A DNA stretch of 64,000 nt from Noviherbaspirillum suwonense (GTDB lineage Bacteria > Pseudomonadota > Gammaproteobacteria > Burkholderiales > Burkholderiaceae_D): assembly GCF_900182955.1 (NCBI RefSeq), contig NZ_FXUL01000025.1:27244-91243 (forward strand). Direction: 5' to 3'. Position 1 is the first letter of the stretch, and every line of letters starts with the position of its first letter. Below are positions 53,903 through 63,915 of this stretch, piece after piece. The position numbers and the translations under genes are program-made. The notes below the pieces were generated by a model that saw only the letters and a program-made list of their open reading frames with translations, had not been told where the DNA came from and did not search any database.

Positions 53903-56203
53903 ATGGACATACGCGTAGACAGCAGCCTGGGAATCGAAGGCGAGCCGGACAAATGGGTGCATTCCGCCTGCCTGCTGTGCTCCAATGGCTGCGGCATGGA
54001 CATCGCCGTCAAGGACGGGCGGATTGCCGGGGTGCGCGGCAATGCCGGCCATCCGGTCAATTTCGGCCACCTGGGGCCCAAGGGCGAGCACGGGTGGGTG
54101 GCGAACAACCACCGTCAGCGCGGCGTGCTGCCGATGATACGGCGCCGCAAGGGACAGCCGATGGAACAGGTCGGCTGGGCCGAGGCGATGGATTTCTTCA
54201 TCGATCGTTTCCGCGCAGCGTGGAACCAGGGCCATGAAAACCTCGCCTGCTACAACTCCGGCCAACTGACGCTGGAAGAGTTTTACACCCTGGCCAAGCT
54301 GTGGCGCGGCGGGCTGCAATCTTCCAACATCGACGGCAACACCCGGCTTTGCACAGCCACGTCCGCCACCGGCCTGATGGCCAACTTCGGCGCCGACGGG
54401 CCGGTGGCGTCCTATGCCGACATCGACCAGGCGGACCTGCTTTGCCTGTACGGCCACAACGTGGCGGAATCCCAGACCGTCCTGTGGGAACGCATGCTCG
54501 CGGCGAAGAAGCGCAATGGCGGGCGGATTATCGTCGTCGATCCCCGCAGGAGCCCGACCGTACGCCAGGGCGCGGACCTGCATATCCAGCTGCGCGCCGG
54601 CACCAATGTGGCGCTGATGAATGGCCTGATCCATTTGCTCATCCGCCGCGGCGCAGTCCGGATGGACTTCGTAAATGCCCATACTGTCGGCTTCGCGCAG
54701 CTGCAGGCGGTCACCGACGACTATCCGCCGGAACGCGTGGCGGAGATCTGCGGCATCGAGCAGATCGTGCTCGAAACGGCGGCCGACTGGATTGGCGGCA
54801 CGGGGAAGATGGTGTCGACCGTGCTGCAGGGCTTCTACCAGAGCGTCGAGGCCACCGGCGCGTCATCGCTGGTCAACACGGTCCATCTGCTGACCGGCGC
54901 CATCGGCAAGCCGGGCGCCGGCCCGCTGCTGATGGCCGGCCAGCCGTCCGCCATGTCCAACCGCGAGGCCGGGGCTGACGGCTCCTACCCGGCTTACCGC
55001 AATCCGCACAACGAACAGCACATGAAGGACCTGTGCGCACTGTGGAACATCGCCTTCGAAGACTTCCACCCGGAAGTGCCCAAGGACATCCTCACCATGA
55101 TGGAAAGCGCCGAACGCGGCGAGATCGAGTTCATGTGGGTGATCGGCACCAATCCGCTGGTCAGCCTGCCGGACCAGAACCGCAGCAGGACGATCCTGGA
55201 GAAGCTGTTCCTGGTCGTGCAGGACCCGTTCATCGACACGGAATCGGTCGCGCTCGCCGACATCTACTTTCCCACCGCGATGTGGGGAGAAAAGACCGGC
55301 TGCGTGACCAATGCCGAGCGCAGCGTCAACCTGCTGCTGAAGGCGGTCGAGCCGCCGGGCGAGGCGCGCACCGACCTGGATATCTTCATCGACGTCGCGC
55401 AGCGACTGGGATTCGCGGACAGGGACGGCCAGCCGCTGATTCGCTTCCGCGAGCCGCGGGACGCCTTCGACGAATGGCGGCGCGTCTCCGCGGGCCGTCC
55501 GTGCGACTACTCCGGAATGAGCTATGAACTCATCCTCGAGATGGGCGCCGTTCGCTGGCCCTGCAATGCAAGATACTCGCGCGGCGCGGAGCGGCTTTAC
55601 GAGGACCTGCATTTCTGGACCGGCATCGATGACTGCGAAAGCTACGGCGCGGATTTCCTGACGGGTAACAAGCACACCCGGGACAACTACAGGCATATCG
55701 ATCCCGCTGGCAAGGCGTTTCTGAAACCCGTCCGCTACCGCCGTCAGCCGAACCCGGTGACTGAAGCCTTTCCCTTCCTGCTCAATACCGGCCGCCTGGT
55801 CTATCACTTCCATACGCGCACCAAGACCGGCCGCTCGGACTTCCTGAACCGGCGCGCGCCCCATGCCTATGTCGAGATCCATCCCGAAGACGCCGCCCGG
55901 TATGGCATTGCCCTGGGCGACACGGTGGAAATCACGTCGCCCAGGGGGACGTGGCAAGGCCTGGCCATGGTCGTCGATACCATGCGCCAGGGCGAATTGT
56001 TTATCCCGTTCCATTACGGCCAGGGCCTGGAAGCGGCGAACCAGCACACCTGGTATGCCCGCGACCCGGTGAGCCAACAGCCGCAGTTCAAGTCGGCCCC
56101 GGTCGCCCTCCGCAAGCTGAGCTTCGGCGCGCCGGAGCAGTGGCTGCTCGACAGGCTGCGCGAACTGGACGGCACGATGGTCACGCCCTTCGCGATGCGC
56201 TGA
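53903..56203 (+). CDS. NasA/NarB-like molybdopterin oxidoreductase with an altered Fe-S site
   Basis: 766 residues of the DMSO-reductase superfamily, without signal peptide, so probably cytoplasmic. The N-terminal cluster motif is CLLCSNGC (Cys23, 26, 30), but the usual fourth Cys position (RLCPKG in relatives) is Gly58 (HLGPKG). Moco-binding features are LCTATSATGLMANFGADGP with Cys150 as probable Mo ligand, LLCLYGHNVAESQ, VVDPRRSPTVRQGADLHIQLRAGTN and the C-terminal VEIHPEDAARYGIALGDTVEITSPRG. Assimilatory nitrate reductases are the closest named relatives, but no nitrite reductase is linked. It follows the ClC gene by 35 bases. Substrate uncertain. Confidence 0.8.
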   Translation: MDIRVDSSLGIEGEPDKWVHSACLLCSNGCGMDIAVKDGRIAGVRGNAGHPVNFGHLGPKGEHGWVANNHRQRGVLPMIRRRKGQPMEQVGWAEAMDFFIDRFRAAWNQGHENLACYNSGQLTLEEFYTLAKLWRGGLQSSNIDGNTRLCTATSATGLMANFGADGPVASYADIDQADLLCLYGHNVAESQTVLWERMLAAKKRNGGRIIVVDPRRSPTVRQGADLHIQLRAGTNVALMNGLIHLLIRRGAVRMDFVNAHTVGFAQLQAVTDDYPPERVAEICGIEQIVLETAADWIGGTGKMVSTVLQGFYQSVEATGASSLVNTVHLLTGAIGKPGAGPLLMAGQPSAMSNREAGADGSYPAYRNPHNEQHMKDLCALWNIAFEDFHPEVPKDILTMMESAERGEIEFMWVIGTNPLVSLPDQNRSRTILEKLFLVVQDPFIDTESVALADIYFPTAMWGEKTGCVTNAERSVNLLLKAVEPPGEARTDLDIFIDVAQRLGFADRDGQPLIRFREPRDAFDEWRRVSAGRPCDYSGMSYELILEMGAVRWPCNARYSRGAERLYEDLHFWTGIDDCESYGADFLTGNKHTRDNYRHIDPAGKAFLKPVRYRRQPNPVTEAFPFLLNTGRLVYHFHTRTKTGRSDFLNRRAPHAYVEIHPEDAARYGIALGDTVEITSPRGTWQGLAMVVDTMRQGELFIPFHYGQGLEAANQHTWYARDPVSQQPQFKSAPVALRKLSFGAPEQWLLDRLRELDGTMVTPFAMR

Positions 56204-56507
56204 CGCTGCCGGCAAGCGTTCAGCCTCTCGGCTCCCCGGCGGGGGGAAAACCGGTTTCCTTGCCGAGCACGGTTTCCTGCACGATGCCGGCGCAGGCACT
56301 TGTCTGCCTGTTCCGCGGCCAATCGGGCTGCTCTTTCGCATTGAACCGGACAACCATCAACAAGACGTCATCTAAAGCGAGAACCATTCCATTTCGACAT
56401 GTCTGACAGGACGGGCATTCATTGTCCCCGCTGAAAACGAACGTCTCGGGTTAACCGCAAAACTGCGTGCTTCCCCGAGCCGGAAAAACAATCAACAGGA
56501 GTAAATA
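56204..56507. other. Intergenic DNA without recognised features
   Basis: 304 bases between the molybdoenzyme and alcohol dehydrogenase genes. I saw no gene or clear terminator. The region just before 56508 holds the ribosome site AACAGGAGTAAATA. Confidence 0.4.
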
Positions 56508-57656
56508 ATGCTGGCAATGGAATTCAGGGGACCTTACCGGGTCCGCGCCAAACACAAGTCCGACCCGCAGATCGAGCATCCGAACGATGCCATCATCCGC
56601 GTCACCCGTTCCTGCATCTGCGGCTCGGACCTGCATCTCTACCACGGCCTGGTGCCGGATACGCATGTGGGCACGACATTCGGCCACGAGTTCACCGGCG
56701 TCGTCGAGCAGGTCGGACAGTCAGTGCAAAACCTGAAAGTCGGCGACCACGTGCTGGTCCCCTTCAATATTTTTTGCGGTTCGTGCTACTTCTGCCAGAA
56801 GGAACTCTACAGTAACTGCCACAACGTGAATTCGCAGGCCACCGCGGTGGGCGCCATCTATGGCTATTCCCATACCGCCGGCGGATATGACGGCGGCCAG
56901 GCGGAATTCGTCCGGGTGCCGATGGCAGACGTCGGCCCCACCGTCATCCCGAAGGACCTGCACGTGGAAGATGCGGTGCTGCTGACGGATGCCTTCCCTA
57001 CCGGCTACCAGGCGGCCGAGATGGGCGACATCAAGGAAGGCGACACCGTGGTCGTGTTCGGCGCCGGACCGGTAGGCATCTTCGCGGCCAAGTCCGCCTG
57101 GCTGCTGGGCGCCGGCCGGGTCATCGTCGTGGACCATGTCGAGTACCGGCTGGAATTCGTCAGGAACTACGCGCAGTGCGAGGTCGTCAACTTCAAGGAA
57201 GTCGACGACATGGCGGTCCATATCAAGAAGATGACCGATGGCCTCGGCGCCGACGTCTGCATCGATTGCGTGGGCTGCGAAGCGGTCGGCAATGCAATGC
57301 AGACGCTGACCGGGCGCTACATGAAGCTGCAGGGCGGCGCCGCGACCGTATTGCATTGGGCGATCAACTCGGTGCGCAAGGCAGGCACGGTTTCCATCGT
57401 CGGCGTCTACGGCCCGACATTCAATGCAATACCGATCGGTAACGCCGTCAACAAGGGACTCACGCTGCGGATGAACCAGGCCAGCGTGAAGCGGCATCTG
57501 CCGCGGCTGATCGAACATATCCAGGCTGGCCGCATCAGCCCGCGCGAGATCATCACCCACCGGATTCCGCTGGAAGAAGTGGCGGACGCCTACCATATGT
57601 TCTCGAGCAAGCTCGACAATTGCATCAAGACCGTGCTGATTCCGCCAGGCGCCTGA
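56508..57656 (+). CDS. Zinc-dependent alcohol dehydrogenase (medium-chain, formaldehyde dehydrogenase-like)
   Basis: 382 residues. The catalytic zinc site is CICGSDLHLYHG and GHEFTGVVEQVG; the structural zinc loop is CGSCYFCQKELYSNC. The NAD-binding Rossmann motif is VVVFGAGPVGIFAAKSAWLLGAGRVIVVD. The layout fits the group that includes glutathione-independent formaldehyde dehydrogenases and threonine/sorbitol-type enzymes. A strong CAGGAG precedes the ATG. It is followed at 56 bases by a small membrane-associated protein, probably in one operon. Substrate not determinable from sequence. Confidence 0.88.
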   Translation: MLAMEFRGPYRVRAKHKSDPQIEHPNDAIIRVTRSCICGSDLHLYHGLVPDTHVGTTFGHEFTGVVEQVGQSVQNLKVGDHVLVPFNIFCGSCYFCQKELYSNCHNVNSQATAVGAIYGYSHTAGGYDGGQAEFVRVPMADVGPTVIPKDLHVEDAVLLTDAFPTGYQAAEMGDIKEGDTVVVFGAGPVGIFAAKSAWLLGAGRVIVVDHVEYRLEFVRNYAQCEVVNFKEVDDMAVHIKKMTDGLGADVCIDCVGCEAVGNAMQTLTGRYMKLQGGAATVLHWAINSVRKAGTVSIVGVYGPTFNAIPIGNAVNKGLTLRMNQASVKRHLPRLIEHIQAGRISPREIITHRIPLEEVADAYHMFSSKLDNCIKTVLIPPGA

Positions 57657-57712
57657 AGCAGCCGCATCATCAGCCTAACAGCCCGCAATTACCGATACAG
57701 GAGCTTACTGTC

Positions 57713-58243
57713 ATGGACAGCAGAATCACGACCACACCGGAAATCGGCGAACATGCGCATCACCGGCCCAAGCGCGACATGTCGCATATCCAGGGTTGGG
57801 GCGCCGACCTCGACATAAAGAATCGCCCGGCCTATCCGAAGGAGCGTACGCCGCCGCGCCTGGACAACGTGCATTGGGACATACCCGAGCAGCAGCCGGT
57901 CAATATCAAGGTGCATCATTCGATTGAACGTCCTCGCATCACGCCGGTATTCGGCACGAGTTCGCCGCCCAGCGGCTGGTCTGGAAAAATACGCGACTAC
58001 GCCTTTACGCTGAGCGAAAACGACATCCGGCACTGGCTGCTGCTGATGTTCGCGGATCGCGTGAACGTTGTCGAAGGCATAGGACAAGACCTGAGCGAAG
58101 GCCATGTGCCCAACATCCTGGGCGAGATGGGAATCAAGGCCGAGATCAGGCACAACCCGGTCGGCTTTGCCGGGAAGGTCCTGGTCGTCGGCGGCATCCT
58201 GGGTCTCCTCTATGGCATGCGGCAGCGCAAGAAGTTGAGATAA
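57713..58243 (+). CDS. Hypothetical protein with C-terminal membrane segment
   Basis: 176 residues. The N-terminal ~90 are hydrophilic with many His and Pro (HAHHRPKRDMSHIQGWGADLDI, YPKERTPPRLDNVHWDIPEQQP). A short ordered part follows (SGKIRDYAFTLSENDIRHWLLLMFADRVNVVEGI). A single hydrophobic helix ends the protein (FAGKVLVVGGILGLLYGM) with a basic RQRKKLR tail, suggesting C-terminal anchoring with the bulk on the cytoplasmic or periplasmic side. CAGGAG lies nine bases before the ATG. I do not recognise the family; its position suggests a link with the dehydrogenase upstream. Confidence 0.65.
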   Translation: MDSRITTTPEIGEHAHHRPKRDMSHIQGWGADLDIKNRPAYPKERTPPRLDNVHWDIPEQQPVNIKVHHSIERPRITPVFGTSSPPSGWSGKIRDYAFTLSENDIRHWLLLMFADRVNVVEGIGQDLSEGHVPNILGEMGIKAEIRHNPVGFAGKVLVVGGILGLLYGMRQRKKLR

Positions 58244-58940
58244 GTCTTTTCAATTCGCGCCCGCGGTCTCGACCGGTCGCCAGCAATGATGTTTCAACAG
58301 TCGAAGGCCGAATGCACGTTCCGTCTTCGACTGCATCAGCCAGTCCCTTCCGGGTCATCTCCAGCGCAGGAATCGCGCCCACGCAATGGCCAGGCTGAAA
58401 GCGCTGCAACTTCTAGCGCTTTTCGCTTGCCCCTTCAAACAGCACCCTCCCCCAGCCTGATTCAAGTCCATAGCCAGTGCCGATGTCGGCCTCCCGACAC
58501 CGGATGCCGCCGATTGTCTGTTGCGTAACTGGTAAGAAACCGCTGACACGATTTAACGTGCTTGTCTGATGCCGCCTACGGATTCCATAGACAATAATGC
58601 AATAAATTAACGGATTAGATGACTGCGATGGGGTAGGAGAGGTGGCAATATTTCTGCGGCCAATAAACGCGCGTTCGCGTTGCGGCTGCTTCGTATGTTG
58701 CCGGCCTCGATTCTGAACCGGTGGTTCTGCAGCCCTAATTGGTTCTGGCACCCGGCTTTCCTGCGCAGTTATCAGGTGGAGGCGCTCGATACAATTTCCT
58801 TATGAGGTCCTGGCCGATCGTGCCGGGCTCTGCGCGGAGTGCAACAGCATGCGGGAACGTCTTACCACTTTGAATTAGCCGAGAAAGGACGAATCGGGTC
58901 GTCGCCGTTTTACATCAATGGATAGCATCTATGGGAACTC
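58244..58940. other. Intergenic DNA, ~700 bases, no supported gene
   Basis: Mixed composition with an AT-rich pocket at 58590-58620. Short frames exist but none has a ribosome site or a recognisable product. No RNA gene or terminator was identified. Confidence 0.4.
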
Positions 58941-60923
58941 ATGCCAATGCGCACACCTTTCAAGGTCGATGACCTCTACATGCATATCAAGGCAAGCGAA
59001 ATCGATTTTGCACCCGATGGCAATGAAGTCGCCTGCACCTTCAGGTCGGTGGATCGGATCAATGACGATTACCGGTATGCGATCTGGAGCGTCCCTCTGG
59101 ATGGCCGGCCTCCAACCCAATTGACCAAGGGAACCGGCGGCACGGACAAGGATCCGCACTGGTCGCCGGATGGGACGTCGCTGGCATTCATCTCGAATCG
59201 CACCGGAAGCTACCAGCTCCATACGCTGCCGCGCAATGGCGGCGAAGCCTCACAGGTCGGCAACTTTGCCGGCGGCGTCTCCAGCTTTGCCTGGGCGCCG
59301 GACGGAAAATCGATGCTGGTGACATCCGGGGTCTCGGTCGACGCCGATCTGCGCGGCGCCCGCTCTACTGCTGCGCCCCCGCACAATACCTGTGCGGTCG
59401 AGGTCGCCTGGAAATTACCGTATAAATCGGATGGCGTCGGGTTCCTGCTGGGCCGGGAAATACGGCTGTTCTGGCTCGACATCGGTACTGGAAATCACGT
59501 CCCTCTGACAGACGGCGCATTCGACGTGCTCGGCGTGGACATATCGCCCGACGGCCAGCGTGTCGCCTATTCCCGGACTCGTGAGGGCCGCTTCGCGCAT
59601 TGCACCGAACTCTGGGTCTGCGACGCCCGGGGCAAGGAGCACCGCCCGCTGGTCCAGCATCTGTCCACCGTCGCGACGCCGGCCTGGTCGCCCGACGGCC
59701 GATGGATTGCGTTCACCGGCGCTGAGAAGGAAGGCGAAGGACAGACCACGCTCTGGCTCCATGAAGTCGCGACCGGCGAGACCACGCTCTTCAGCACGGA
59801 CAACATCGAAGTGGCCGCAGGGGCCGTGCTGCATTGGACGAATGGCGGCCGGAACATCGTTTTCAGCCAGGCGCATCGCGGGCGGCACCGCCTGGTGAGC
59901 GCGAGCCTGGAGGACCGGTCCCTGAAGACGCTGGTCGCGGGCGACCGCCAGTTCGGGGCTTATGCATGCTGCGGGGACCGGCTGGTCTACAGCGTCGAAA
60001 GCCCGGTGCTTCCGAGCGAGCTTTGGACCCTCGGTCCCGGTGACCGGGCCGAACGACAGCTGACCGACATGAACCCGTGGTGGCGGGAGCGGACAGCACT
60101 GAAGCTGGAAGTCAAAACGTTCAAGGTGCCGGATGGCAAAGGCAGCTCCGAAACGATCGAAGGCTGGCTGCTCCGCCCGGCCGATGCGAACGGCGTCGGC
60201 CCCCTGCTCAACGATGCGCACGGCGGACCAGCCAGCTATGTGCTGCTGGACTTCGACACCAATGTGTTCTGGCAGGCTCTCTGCTCGCGCGGCTGGAGCG
60301 TGCTCGCGCTCAACGCCGTGGGCTCCTCGAGCTATGGCCGGGAGTTTTGCGACCGGCTTGCCGGGCATTGGGGTGAGTACGACCTGCCCCAGCATCTCGC
60401 GGCGGTAGCGTCCTTGCGGGACGAAGGCGTTTGCGACAACCGGGTCGCCATTTCCGGAAAGTCGTATGGCGGCTTCCTCAGCGCATGGGCAATCGGCCAT
60501 ACCGACCAATTCGGCGCTGCGGTCGTGATGGCGCCGGTCGGCAATATCGAGACCCACTACGGCACATCCGACGGCGGCTATTATGCCGATCCGTTCTACC
60601 TTGGCACGGCGCCGCGCTTCGATCGCGAGTTCGCGCGCAAGCTGTCGCCGCTGCAGTCCGTGGAACGGTCGAGAACGCCCACCCTCTTCGTCCAGGGGAA
60701 GGAAGACGAACGCTGTCCGAAATGCCAGTCCGAGGAGATGTTCGTCAGCCTCATGCGGGCTGGCGATACGCCGACCGAGCTGGTCCTTTATCCCGGCGAA
60801 GGCCACGCATTCCTGGGAGAGGGCAAACCGTCGTGCCGGGCCGATGCGGCAAGCCGGATTGTCGACTGGATCAACCGATACGCGTGCAAGGACGAGACAC
60901 ATGGCGCCGGCCCGTCCATTTAA
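58941..60923 (+). CDS. S9-family prolyl oligopeptidase / acylaminoacyl-peptidase
   Basis: 660 residues. The N-terminal half is a beta-propeller with repeated SPDG motifs (WSPDGTSLAFIS, APDGKSMLVTS, SPDGQRVAYSRT, WSPDGRWIAFTG). The C-terminal alpha/beta hydrolase has nucleophile Ser508 in GKSYGGFLSAW, Asp589 in QGKEDERCP and His622 in GEGHAF, a complete triad. DAHGGPA contributes the oxyanion-hole region. There is no signal peptide, so it is likely cytoplasmic and cuts short or blocked peptides. An alternative ATG lies two codons downstream. Confidence 0.92.
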   Translation: MPMRTPFKVDDLYMHIKASEIDFAPDGNEVACTFRSVDRINDDYRYAIWSVPLDGRPPTQLTKGTGGTDKDPHWSPDGTSLAFISNRTGSYQLHTLPRNGGEASQVGNFAGGVSSFAWAPDGKSMLVTSGVSVDADLRGARSTAAPPHNTCAVEVAWKLPYKSDGVGFLLGREIRLFWLDIGTGNHVPLTDGAFDVLGVDISPDGQRVAYSRTREGRFAHCTELWVCDARGKEHRPLVQHLSTVATPAWSPDGRWIAFTGAEKEGEGQTTLWLHEVATGETTLFSTDNIEVAAGAVLHWTNGGRNIVFSQAHRGRHRLVSASLEDRSLKTLVAGDRQFGAYACCGDRLVYSVESPVLPSELWTLGPGDRAERQLTDMNPWWRERTALKLEVKTFKVPDGKGSSETIEGWLLRPADANGVGPLLNDAHGGPASYVLLDFDTNVFWQALCSRGWSVLALNAVGSSSYGREFCDRLAGHWGEYDLPQHLAAVASLRDEGVCDNRVAISGKSYGGFLSAWAIGHTDQFGAAVVMAPVGNIETHYGTSDGGYYADPFYLGTAPRFDREFARKLSPLQSVERSRTPTLFVQGKEDERCPKCQSEEMFVSLMRAGDTPTELVLYPGEGHAFLGEGKPSCRADAASRIVDWINRYACKDETHGAGPSI

Positions 60924-61013
60924 TCCACGCTCCATCGCAAATGCGCGGGAGATAGCTCCCCTCCCGGCATTCGCTGGAAAATTCTTCGCCTGGCCATTGC
61001 GGTCATTCCCACC

Positions 61014-63401
61014 ATGACCCAGAAAGTAGCCATGCGCCTATCAGATTTCATCACTTCGCGAATGGAAGTGATCCTCGGCGCATGGGAAGAATTTGCCAAG
61101 ACGATTACCCCGCCTGCTTTCACGATGGACAGCAAGGCGCTCAGGAATCACGCTTCCTTCATGCTCGGGGCGATTGCGGCGGACATAGGCCGGCCCCAGA
61201 CCGAACTCGAGCAATCTCTCAAGTCCAGGGGACTGGCGCCACGCGGCCCCGGCGACACCGCCGCGGAAACCCATGCGATGGCGCGGCTGGCGTCGGGCTA
61301 CTCGATCGAGCAGCTCGTCTCCGAATACCGTGCGCTGCGCAGCAGCGTGCTGCACCTGTGGGGAGAAGTCACGCTCGGGCTTCCAACCGACATGTCCGAC
61401 GTCACCCGTTTCAACGAGGGCATCGACCAGGCGCTTGCCGAGTCGGTGGCGCGGTTTGCGATGATCACGAAAGAAGCCGCGGAGAACGAACGGCAGCGTC
61501 TCAATGCGGTCCTAGAGGCGGCGCCGGTCGGCATCAGCGTCGCCGAGGCTGGCGGGAAAGTCATCTTATGCAACCCGGAATACAAGCGCATATGGGGAGA
61601 ACCGCCGACGCCGGAAAGCACGAACGAGTACGGCGCATGGCAAGGCTGGTGGGCCGATGGCTCGGACAAGGACGGCCAGCCGCTCCAGTCCCATGAATGG
61701 GCGCTGGTCCGCGCCTTATCGGGCCAGGATGCGCTCAACGACAGGGTGGACATCCAGCCGTTTCACGACGCCGGCGAGCGTCGCGCGATCGTCCTGAATG
61801 CGAAGCCGGTCCGGGACAGCAACCAGAATATCGTCGGCGCCGTTGTCGCGCAGATGGACATCAGCCACCAGGTGAAAGCCAAGGAAGCACTGCGGGAGAG
61901 CGAGGCAAAATTCCGGACGATCGCCGAGGCGATGCCGCAGATGGTCTGGTCGACGCTTCCGGATGGCGAACCGGATTACTACAACCGCCGGTGGTATGAA
62001 TTTACCGGCGTGCGGGAATGCTCGACCGCGGCGAAGATGTGGGACGGGATCCTGCACCCGGACGACCGCGACCGTGTTCAGGCACAGTGGCAGCACAGTC
62101 TTGCCACCGGCGAAACGTACGAGGTCCAGTACCGGCTCCTGCACCACTCCAGCGAATACCGCTGGGCACTGGCCAGGGCACTGCCGGTGCGGGACGCTTC
62201 CGGAAAGATAAGCCGGTGGATGGGTACCTGCACCGACATCCATGCGCAGAAGGAAGCCGAGGATGAACTGAGGGAAGCCAGCCGGCGCAAGGACGAGTTC
62301 CTTGCGATGCTGGCCCATGAACTCCGCAATCCCCTGGCGCCGATCAACACCGCGGCCGAGCTGATCAAGCTGGTTGCCAACGATGAACGGCGCCTGCACC
62401 AGGCAAGCGAGATCATTTCGCGGCAGGTCAGCTATATGACCGATCTGGTCGACGATCTGCTGGACGTATCCCGGGTGACCCGGGGCCTGACGGACTTGCA
62501 GAAGGAGACCCTCAACCTGCAGGCTGTCGTCTACAGCGCCATCGAACAGGCCGGACCCTTGCTTGAAGCGAGGAACCATGAGCTTCGCCTGCGGATCGGG
62601 CCTACACCCGCTTTCGTGTCGGGCGACAAGACACGACTGGTCCAGATCATCGCCAACATCCTGAATAACGCGGCGAAGTACACGCCGCAGGGCGGTCAGA
62701 TTTCGCTGGTGCTTGAAGCCAAGCCGCCAACGGCGACCATACGCATCAGCGACAACGGCAGCGGCATCGCGCCATCGCTGCTCCCGCATATATTCGATCT
62801 GTTCACGCAGGGGGAACGCACCCCGGACCGCGCGCAAGGCGGCCTGGGCCTGGGGCTGTCACTCGTCAAGAGCCTCACCGCGCTGCACGGCGGATGGGTC
62901 ACGGCAAGCAGCGAAGGCTTGGGCAAGGGCAGCACGTTCATCATCGGGCTCCCGCTGCAGGCGGCAGGCGAATCCCCGGCCGGCGGCGACGCTGCGGTCA
63001 CCAGACCAGTTCAGCCATCGGGTCCGGTGCGCCTGATGATCGTGGACGACAATACCGACGCCGCCGAGTCCCTCGCCTCCCTGCTCGAAGCAAAGGGGCA
63101 CCAGGTCGTGGTCGTCGGGAATGCGGATCGCGCGCTGGCGCACGCCAGCCTCGGGCAGATGCATGCATTCATATTGGACATCGGCTTGCCGGACATGGAT
63201 GGCTACAGCCTGGCCAGGCGTCTTCGCGCGAAGCCGGAGACCGGCAATGCCGTCATGATTGCGCTGAGCGGATACGGCCAGGCGCATGACCGCGTGCTTT
63301 CGAAAGCGGCTGGCTTCGACTATCACCTTGTGAAGCCAACCGATACGGTAGAGCTCACCGCCATCCTGAATCAGCTTGGGTCGCCGCAGGAATCGTCGTA
63401 G
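61014..63401 (+). CDS. Hybrid histidine kinase with RsbRD-like N-terminal domain
   Basis: 795 residues, soluble. An N-terminal helical domain (~8-155; SRMEVILGAWEEFAKTI, YSIEQLVSEYRALRSSVLHLW) matches the RsbRD/RsbT-co-antagonist N-terminal type seen on stress kinases. Two PAS domains follow (~165-285 and ~295-415; WYEFTG, ILHPDDRDRVQAQW). Then come HisKA with AHELRNPLAPI (His435), HATPase (GGLGLGLSLVKSLTALHGG) and a C-terminal receiver (Asp722 in FILDIGLPDMDG). It is built like the second half of the kinase at 14945-18772, suggesting paralogy. No output partner is adjacent. Confidence 0.9.
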   Translation: MTQKVAMRLSDFITSRMEVILGAWEEFAKTITPPAFTMDSKALRNHASFMLGAIAADIGRPQTELEQSLKSRGLAPRGPGDTAAETHAMARLASGYSIEQLVSEYRALRSSVLHLWGEVTLGLPTDMSDVTRFNEGIDQALAESVARFAMITKEAAENERQRLNAVLEAAPVGISVAEAGGKVILCNPEYKRIWGEPPTPESTNEYGAWQGWWADGSDKDGQPLQSHEWALVRALSGQDALNDRVDIQPFHDAGERRAIVLNAKPVRDSNQNIVGAVVAQMDISHQVKAKEALRESEAKFRTIAEAMPQMVWSTLPDGEPDYYNRRWYEFTGVRECSTAAKMWDGILHPDDRDRVQAQWQHSLATGETYEVQYRLLHHSSEYRWALARALPVRDASGKISRWMGTCTDIHAQKEAEDELREASRRKDEFLAMLAHELRNPLAPINTAAELIKLVANDERRLHQASEIISRQVSYMTDLVDDLLDVSRVTRGLTDLQKETLNLQAVVYSAIEQAGPLLEARNHELRLRIGPTPAFVSGDKTRLVQIIANILNNAAKYTPQGGQISLVLEAKPPTATIRISDNGSGIAPSLLPHIFDLFTQGERTPDRAQGGLGLGLSLVKSLTALHGGWVTASSEGLGKGSTFIIGLPLQAAGESPAGGDAAVTRPVQPSGPVRLMIVDDNTDAAESLASLLEAKGHQVVVVGNADRALAHASLGQMHAFILDIGLPDMDGYSLARRLRAKPETGNAVMIALSGYGQAHDRVLSKAAGFDYHLVKPTDTVELTAILNQLGSPQESS

Positions 63402-63915
63402 CCTGCCGGACCAAGTCGGTGCCGGATGGCAAAGCCTGTAGCGGGAGTCAGCGAAGTCCAAACTACCTGCATAACTGGCCGATCCCGGTGTAAGCGACGA
63501 ACGGAGAGCGCCGATGGCCATGTGTGCGTTGGATAGATATCGCCGGGCGACGGGATCGGGGTTGGACATGACTTGACGGATATGCCGCTGGCTTCCCGTA
63601 TTGGGGGAAAGTTGCGGCCGTATTCCTTATCAATGGAATTCTCCGGGGTGTTTGCCCAACTCTAGCGCAGGTGGTCAACGGAAAACAGATTGCGTAAAAT
63701 TTATCTAAATTATTTTTTATCTTCAATTCCCATCATCTTGCTATTGAGTTTTGACGCCACATGACTGCCAGCCGATATTTGATTTTGTGAACACGTTAAT
63801 CGGCATGATAAGAGCGACGGTAAATTGGCGGAAGGAAGGCCGAACATACGACTTTCATAAGTTGTAACGTTCAAGATATGACCCCTCCCCTGCGTGAGAA
63901 CTGTAGAGTAATCAC
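63402..63915. other. Intergenic DNA without recognised features
   Basis: A GC-rich first part and an AT-rich stretch around 63690-63800. No supported gene, RNA or terminator. Confidence 0.4.
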
